From positions 82,581 through 146,580 of the forward strand of contig JAJEKV010000565.1 of the NCBI GenBank assembly GCA_021234155.1: a stretch of DNA of 64,000 nucleotides, read 5' to 3'. Positions 58,459 through 64,000 of this stretch are shown here, piece after piece; within the stretch, counting starts at the first letter, position 1; each line of letters opens with the position of its first letter. The stretch is from Isoetes taiwanensis (Eukaryota > Streptophyta > Lycopodiopsida > Isoetales > Isoetaceae). A model generated the notes under the pieces. It worked only from the letters and a program-made list of their open reading frames with translations, did no database searches and had not been told where the DNA came from. A program made the position numbers and the translations under genes.

Positions 58459-61045
58459 AAAAATGGTTTTCCTTTTATAGTGGTGGAAAGCCTCCCTCCT
58501 TATCTGCTCTGGCATCCTTGATAGACTTTGGCATATCTCCCGAAATTGGATCTATGGGAAGAGCTCAGAGATCCGCTACCAAACTCACCTGAGAGCATGG
58601 ATATAACATTATAATACGCTCGAAAGTGGCCAATGGATGTCTAGAAAGTGGCCAAGAACAATATTATGCTTGCCTGGCTTATAGACAACCTCAAAATCAT
58701 ATTCCTCAAGGAATTCCATCCATCGTCATTGTCTCAAATTGAGGTGGGTTATGAAAATATATTGAGGCTTTGGTGATTGGTATCCAACTAGAATCGTCTC
58801 CCAAGTAAATAGTGCCTCCAAATGCGCAAGGCATGCATGACAACAAAGAATTTTGGTATCGTGGGGTATCCTCCGCGATCATTCATCTTTCCGAATCATA
58901 CGAATGACCCGATCTTCCCGTGATTAATACCCAACGGTAGCTATTTTACTAGCATCCGTGGCAACCCACTTATCCTTCCGAGGGTCCGACAAGGAACCGG
59001 GGTGGTTGTCAATGCATCCTTTAATGCTTGGAATCTGGGTTTGACCTTCTCTTTCCAATGTGACATCCAATCCCTAACTTTTCATGTTTGGTTAGGGTCC
59101 ATTAAGGGTGCGAAGCTTGACAAAGTCTTTCACAAACTTTATGTAATATCCAAACCAACCCTAGAAAATCGCTAGGACTTCGGACACATTGGTTGAATTG
59201 GCCAATTCTTTAATGCCTCAACCTTGGCTGGATAGTGGCTATCCCTTCTGCAGACACAATATGTCCTGTAATCAAACTTGGTGGTTGCAAACCGGCACTT
59301 GGAGAACTTGCAAAGTTTGGTGGCATCTCGTTTCAGAAGCCAACCAAGATGCCGCTCATGGCCCTCTAAGGTCTAACAGATATTAGATATCATCAAAGAA
59401 TATGATGAAAAAATCGCCAAGATATTCCGAAGACATCGCTCATCGCCCCCATAAAGGTGGTGGGGACATTAGTTAAGCCAAATGGCATCACAATGAACTC
59501 TTAATGCCCATAACGTGTCGAAAAATGCGCACTTTGCGAATGTCATCCTCTTTAATTGTGACCGTGATATCCCTAATCTAAGATCAATCTTTATAAAATA
59601 CTTTAGCCCCCAGAAGCTGATCCATTAGATCATCGCACGCAGAAGGCATACCGATGCTTACTAGTGTGCTTATTCCTTTGCTAAGCGTTAATCAATGCAC
59701 ATTCTTAGATTGTCGCCCTTCTTCTTCACAAATAGAATCAAAGCTCCAAAAGATGACACACTAGATCGAATGAAACCCAATTTAGGATTTCTTGCAACAT
59801 TTCTTCTTGCTTAGTTAACCAGTGGGTACTCATTCGTATGGGGCCTTACTAATAGGCTTGGTGCCCCGACCCCAAGGTCATTTCACATTCCATGCCTCTA
59901 AAAGGTGGCCCGATGAATCTCATCCTGAAAATGTCATGGTATTCCTTAAGAACAATCAAGCTATTGTTGAGGCAAGGGCTATCAAATAACTTCTGTCTTG
60001 TTTAGACTTATTTTCACCGGCAAGTCGAATCATGCCAACGCATCGACTTCTTGATAGCTCTATCCAACCGGGCGTAATGAGATATAATCTTGCATAATGG
60101 GAATAACTGATTGCATTCGCTATGGTCACCGGGGTTCCATTGATTTGCATTGAAGGTAACCCTCGCTTTTCACAACTAATATTTGTCCGCGGCGCAGCCT
60201 TAAATTCCATCCCCACGATGAGGTCATAGCAAGCAATATCCATGATCTCGACTCCTAGAGCAAGGGGTGCGCTGGCAGCCCAGATATTCAACTTAATCTT
60301 TCGGCCACCGTGTGGCGTCGCCCCACTAGCTAGCGTGATTGGGCCGGGCTTTGACTTCAAGGGATGAGCTGCAAAGCCCGCGGCCATCCTAGGGGAGGCA
60401 AAATTGGTGCATGATGTCGGTATCCATGAGAATAATGAAGGGCTTATGGTCCACTTGGCAATCGTGGAAATGATGAAGAAGGTTGATGATTGGCTTGGCC
60501 TGGGTCTCAATGGTGGCATAAATATGAGACTCACCTTGTATACACCGGACGCCATCATCGCCAGATTGTTTGATCATTTGGGTCCCTCAGACCTTCCCAA
60601 TCCACTTTGGCGAGGGTGGCCTCTGCGTAGCTTTGTGTGATGTAGGGGCAGTCCTCGCATATTGGTCCCAAATAAAATACCGATAACAAGCTTTGTCCCG
60701 ACGAACTAGTCGCGAACCTCCTTCGAATGGCTTGGAGAATGTCTCTAAAAGTCCCATGGTGTTGGAGGACTTATCCCAATTGTAAAGGAGACTTTCTTTT
60801 CTCGGCTTTTGATATGGGCCGAGAAGGGAGGTTTCGCCTGGTGGCGTCCCCTCGTAGTTGCATAACTCCTATTCTAACCAAAAGTAGAGGGTCGCGATGG
60901 TTGATACTTGGGAGTGTCCTCTTCCGACCTAGGGCCTTAGCCTCGCTTCGCTACTGATTTTGAGGTCAAATGCTCGAACCATCTTCCTTAAGGTAGGGAA
61001 TTACCTCAATGTATCCCCGACCGCCTCGCTCATTTATCCCTGGGC
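58459..61045 (-). pseudogene. Gypsy gag, protease and RT (copy 2)
   Basis: Same content and order as 51599-54190. The protease-region frame (60558-59956) is open for 200 codons but reads TSCTNFASPRMAAGF where copy 1 has DIMHNFASPRMA, because of indels. It retains VEIMDIACYDLIVGMEF. RT blocks are present but broken. It adds no independent functional information beyond copy 1. Confidence 0.8.
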
Positions 61046-64000
61046 TTCTTTTTAGGCAAATTTTTGGTAACTCTACAAGGAAGTAGGACTTTCTTTATAT
61101 AATAAAATAGTACTAATAAAATATATATACCTGCCTACCTACATTACATCTACATTAGATATGTGCATTTATACGAAATATATGACTAGTAAAAAAAAAA
61201 TATATAGATCAACCAAAAGCGAAAACAAACTTCTTAGGTAGCGTAGTTGTTATGGCTTATTGCCAGCTTGAGAGAGCGGCTTAAGCTCAACATTCATCCA
61301 GAACATCTCCTATATAGAATATAGGTTGAAATAAACTATCTTAGCTAAGCGTTAAGCTATGAAATATCTTCTTTGGGTTGCCCCTTAGGGCAAGCTCTCA
61401 CTTGTATGGAAATGGCTAAATAAATACTGGAATATACCCCTATATTCCAGGTGATTGGCCTGAACTTGTAGCAAGTCATTCTGCCTGTTGCGCCTGTTAA
61501 TGTTGAAATTGGCAAACCGGCATGTGTTCTTGAGCATTCCTCCTCGCAATCTTCAATTTCTTCTATCGATTTCATATTTCCTGGTATGTGCAGCTATGAT
61601 GGAAAGAGAAAAGTGCGTGTCGACTTATATTTTGTCGCTTTGAGGGTTTGAGGCAGATAAGATTGTTTGATAGAAAGCCGCATTGCTCGGGCATGTAAAC
61701 TCTATTCTATTCTATTCTATTTTATTTGATTGTACTGCATCAATATGCTGGGGGTATCTCTTCTTTTGGCAAGATATCAATTCAAACCGTTATTTTCCAT
61801 GCTCTTTTTAAAGCAATAAATAGGTTCTAGTGTAGAGATACTTGCTGCCGTTAGTGTGATTTTTTATCTGTGGATGCTACAAATCTTTTCAAACCTATGT
61901 TTGCAAGTGGCCAACTAAGTTGCATTGGTGCATGCAATATCATATTGACCTATAGTATAAATTTGCTTCAATAAGCATAGTTTGAAGAGAAAGAATCGCA
62001 TAACGCCGCTTTTGTGAGCAGCTGTTCTCACCGGCGCCTAACTTTATTCATGCTTGCATTAAAGCTAGCACATGGGCGTTAGACATTTCTGGATGCATCG
62101 GACGCTTTGAGCAATATTGAAGTTGTTGCAAAGGAAAAGCTTGCTAGTAGCACGAGGGGCGATCGCGAGGTGGCTAGAGATGAATGAGGTGCGCTATCAT
62201 GCCCCATTTAGCTTATGGGTGATCGGAACCGGCGTAAAACACATATGGGGATGTATACGACGACGCCTCTCGCGATACCTCCCCGTAAGCAAGACGACCG
62301 TGAGGTCCAAAGATCCATCCGAAGTCTCCGAATTTTTCTGGAGGATCTCGAGTAGAACTGATGGAATCCCTTTATCGGGTCAAAGAATTGTTTGGAAGAG
62401 ATAGTCCATCGGAAGATTGATAAACGGATTGAAAACGAGGTTATGGATTGAAAAGATTAAATTTTTTCAATCCCTTCTGGAGAGAAAAATGAAATTATTT
62501 CTTTCTTTTTTCCACCACTCACCAAGTACCAAATACTTGTAATAATGTACAAGTAGTTAAGAGTCCCCTCCCATATTCTCATACATGTATCTTTGTATTT
62601 GTAGAAATGCTATTTTTTTTTTTTAATAAATAATGTATTGCATTAATCATAATGATGAACATTTATCTAACTAATGGTTAGATCTTGGCATATAACCCCG
62701 ACCTTGGTCTAGTATATTGTATCCGAAGAAGATAATACCCTTGCATGCATGCTAAAATACAAGTGGTTATATATATGGATCAATGGACTTTATGGCCAAG
62801 GATAGTTTTAATAAAAAGATTTTTCTAGATGTAAAGTGCACAAATTAATGCATTAATGACCATATCTAGGCAAAGAAACGAGCAGGTCGGACTCCTTTGG
62901 GAACGATATTGGCATGCCGCCAAACTTTAATAGAAGCAGGTATGCCTCGATAAGATATTTAGATTTATGAAAATGGGTTACATTGAATAATGGATGGTCC
63001 GGGCAGCCATAGCTCGATGAAGAGTCTATGCCAAAAAAAACAGAGGAGGAGCGTGAACTCGCGGGTGTAGAAACACCGTGAAGACCAAGAGAATCTAAGC
63101 ATGAATAGAAGGGTGGCGGTAGAAGTTTTGATACCAAAACGAGTTATGATGGAGGAAATACCAGCTTTGCTGCTAAAAGAGGTGGAGGATTCGGTAGAAA
63201 TCAAGCTGGCCACTATAGAAGCAACAATAATGCTGATTATTACGTCCCTGAGACTCAAGTGGACGCTAAGTAGAGTCGGATGATGAAGATTTAGAGGTAG
63301 TTTTTTGACTAAAAAATATGTCCGATCCCATATCCGAAGTTAAGCCGTGCTGATATTCGTAAACCTGAAGCCTAAGGTTTTAACCCCCTTTTTTAATAAA
63401 AAGGTGATAGCATTCTATATTCTATATGATTTGTTAATATACTGCCGCATACCGGAGCTAGAAAGGCCGCGAATGAGTCCTTTAAAAAAAAAGCTTTTAA
63501 ATGTCTAACATATCTTAAGGCTTGAAAGCTATGTGAAGTATTGCGCATCGGATCCGCATAATACCGCATACCGCATTACATGTTTAAAAGGGAGTATATA
63601 ATACCATGGCTTAACGACATTTCTTCGTGATATACCGATATTCTTTATGTAATAAATGTAGTTTAGTTTTTTGTTACAGCCTTTTGTTGTCTATTTCTAT
63701 GCATTCTGGTATGCTAATTATTTTTAAGAGCAAAGGGTACATTGGGTGAAAGGTTAAGAGCCAAGAATCACCCAAAGTACCTTTTGGCCCCTTGTTGCAT
63801 TACGGATTATCAACAATGTACACATGATTGGTTGCGGTGTATATGGTGATTCTTCTCCCAATGTATTTGCTTTGTCAAGTATGAAGTATAGTGGCTCAAA
63901 TGGATGTATGGATCTAGGTGTTTTGGCTTTAATGATACACAGCCAAATGTCTCTACCACAACAAACATTGATTTTGAAAGATTATGACTCAACAAAGACT
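61046..64000. other. Unidentified segment (copy 2 of 54190-57151)
   Basis: The same items recur: the (ttcta)n run (61701-61725), the T-run with LINE-like 3' end (62612-62624), and the + strand stretch at about 63100-63300. The last reads better here than in copy 1 as a Gly/Arg/Asn-rich tail (GGNTSFAAKRGGGFGRNQA, then YYVPETQVD) in one frame after small shifts. Nothing else is recognised. Confidence 0.45.

Larger units (their letters stand above)
57771..64000. repeat. Long tandem unit, copy 2 (runs off the window end)
   Basis: This matches 50919-57151 base for base apart from small indels and a few substitutions. Included are a second right TIR end (cataaatccaatttaaatga at 58440-58459), a second HAD 3' half and a second gypsy gag-RT. 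The window ends at aacaaagact, within one base of where copy 1 leaves the shared sequence, so the end of this copy cannot be seen. Confidence 0.9.

Overview
The window is nuclear DNA of a land plant, most likely a flowering plant. The evidence is Ty1/copia and Ty3/gypsy chromovirus retrotransposons, LINEs, foldback and MULE-like elements, and one compact multi-exon gene for a RAN1/HMA7-type copper-transporting P-type ATPase with standard GT-AG introns of about 60 to 490 bases. The species cannot be named. I found no rRNA gene, convincing tRNA, CRISPR array or bacterial operon.

Layout. 1-9960 is a nest of copia elements: a decayed + strand copia (1-4940, left end outside the window) carries a roughly 1.2 kb MULE-like insertion (2298-3494, 10-bp target duplication). 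Its 3' LTR ends inside the RNase H end of a better-preserved - strand copia (4941-about 9350), which is followed by a copia gag remnant (9351-9960). 10-27 kb is repeat-rich intergenic DNA: LINE fragments (10.8-11.4 kb, 20.5-21.3 kb, 23.4-25.9 kb), a 37-bp-arm hairpin at 12.42 kb, a duplicated pair of small unknown genes (16.28 and 17.53 kb) with matching TATA regions, and a single-exon fragment of a transposase-like C-terminal module (17.9 kb, - strand).

27279-31670 (- strand) is the only recognisable host gene. Nine exons join to 3006 nt, or 1001 codons plus a stop, once four single-base indels are allowed for. As printed it is frameshifted four times. The indels look more like assembly error than old decay, because every splice site and catalytic motif is kept.

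34.2-54.2 kb is a nested retrotransposon region. Two diverged 1.4-kb gypsy LTRs (34218-35616 and 36975-38374) flank an inverted partial LTR. The body of a - strand chromovirus gypsy (38.4-54.2 kb) is split by an 11,290-bp TIR element (40301-51590) flanked by the palindromic 8-bp duplication ATTTAAAT. That element is the most interesting object here. Its left arm encodes, on the - strand, a transposase-like protein with a GHTHEDVD motif and a WW..DCW..KW C-terminal module. Its right arm encodes, on the + strand, a long unknown product and, next to the right terminus, an FCP1/NIF-type HAD phosphatase domain. Between them lie a 125-bp VNTR, a cluster of CACGCCTGGCGTGAATT palindromes and a promoter-like array of GTCGAT-x-AAGTCGAT sites before a TATA box.

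50919-64000 is two copies of one unit of about 6.85 kb: the end of the HAD gene, the right TIR, the gypsy gag-RT and about 3 kb of unknown DNA. Differences between the copies are mostly small indels at CAG/CTG/CC(A/T)GG sites. That pattern suggests base-calling error at CHG-methylated cytosines and possibly a false duplication, and it should temper any pseudogene call in this window.
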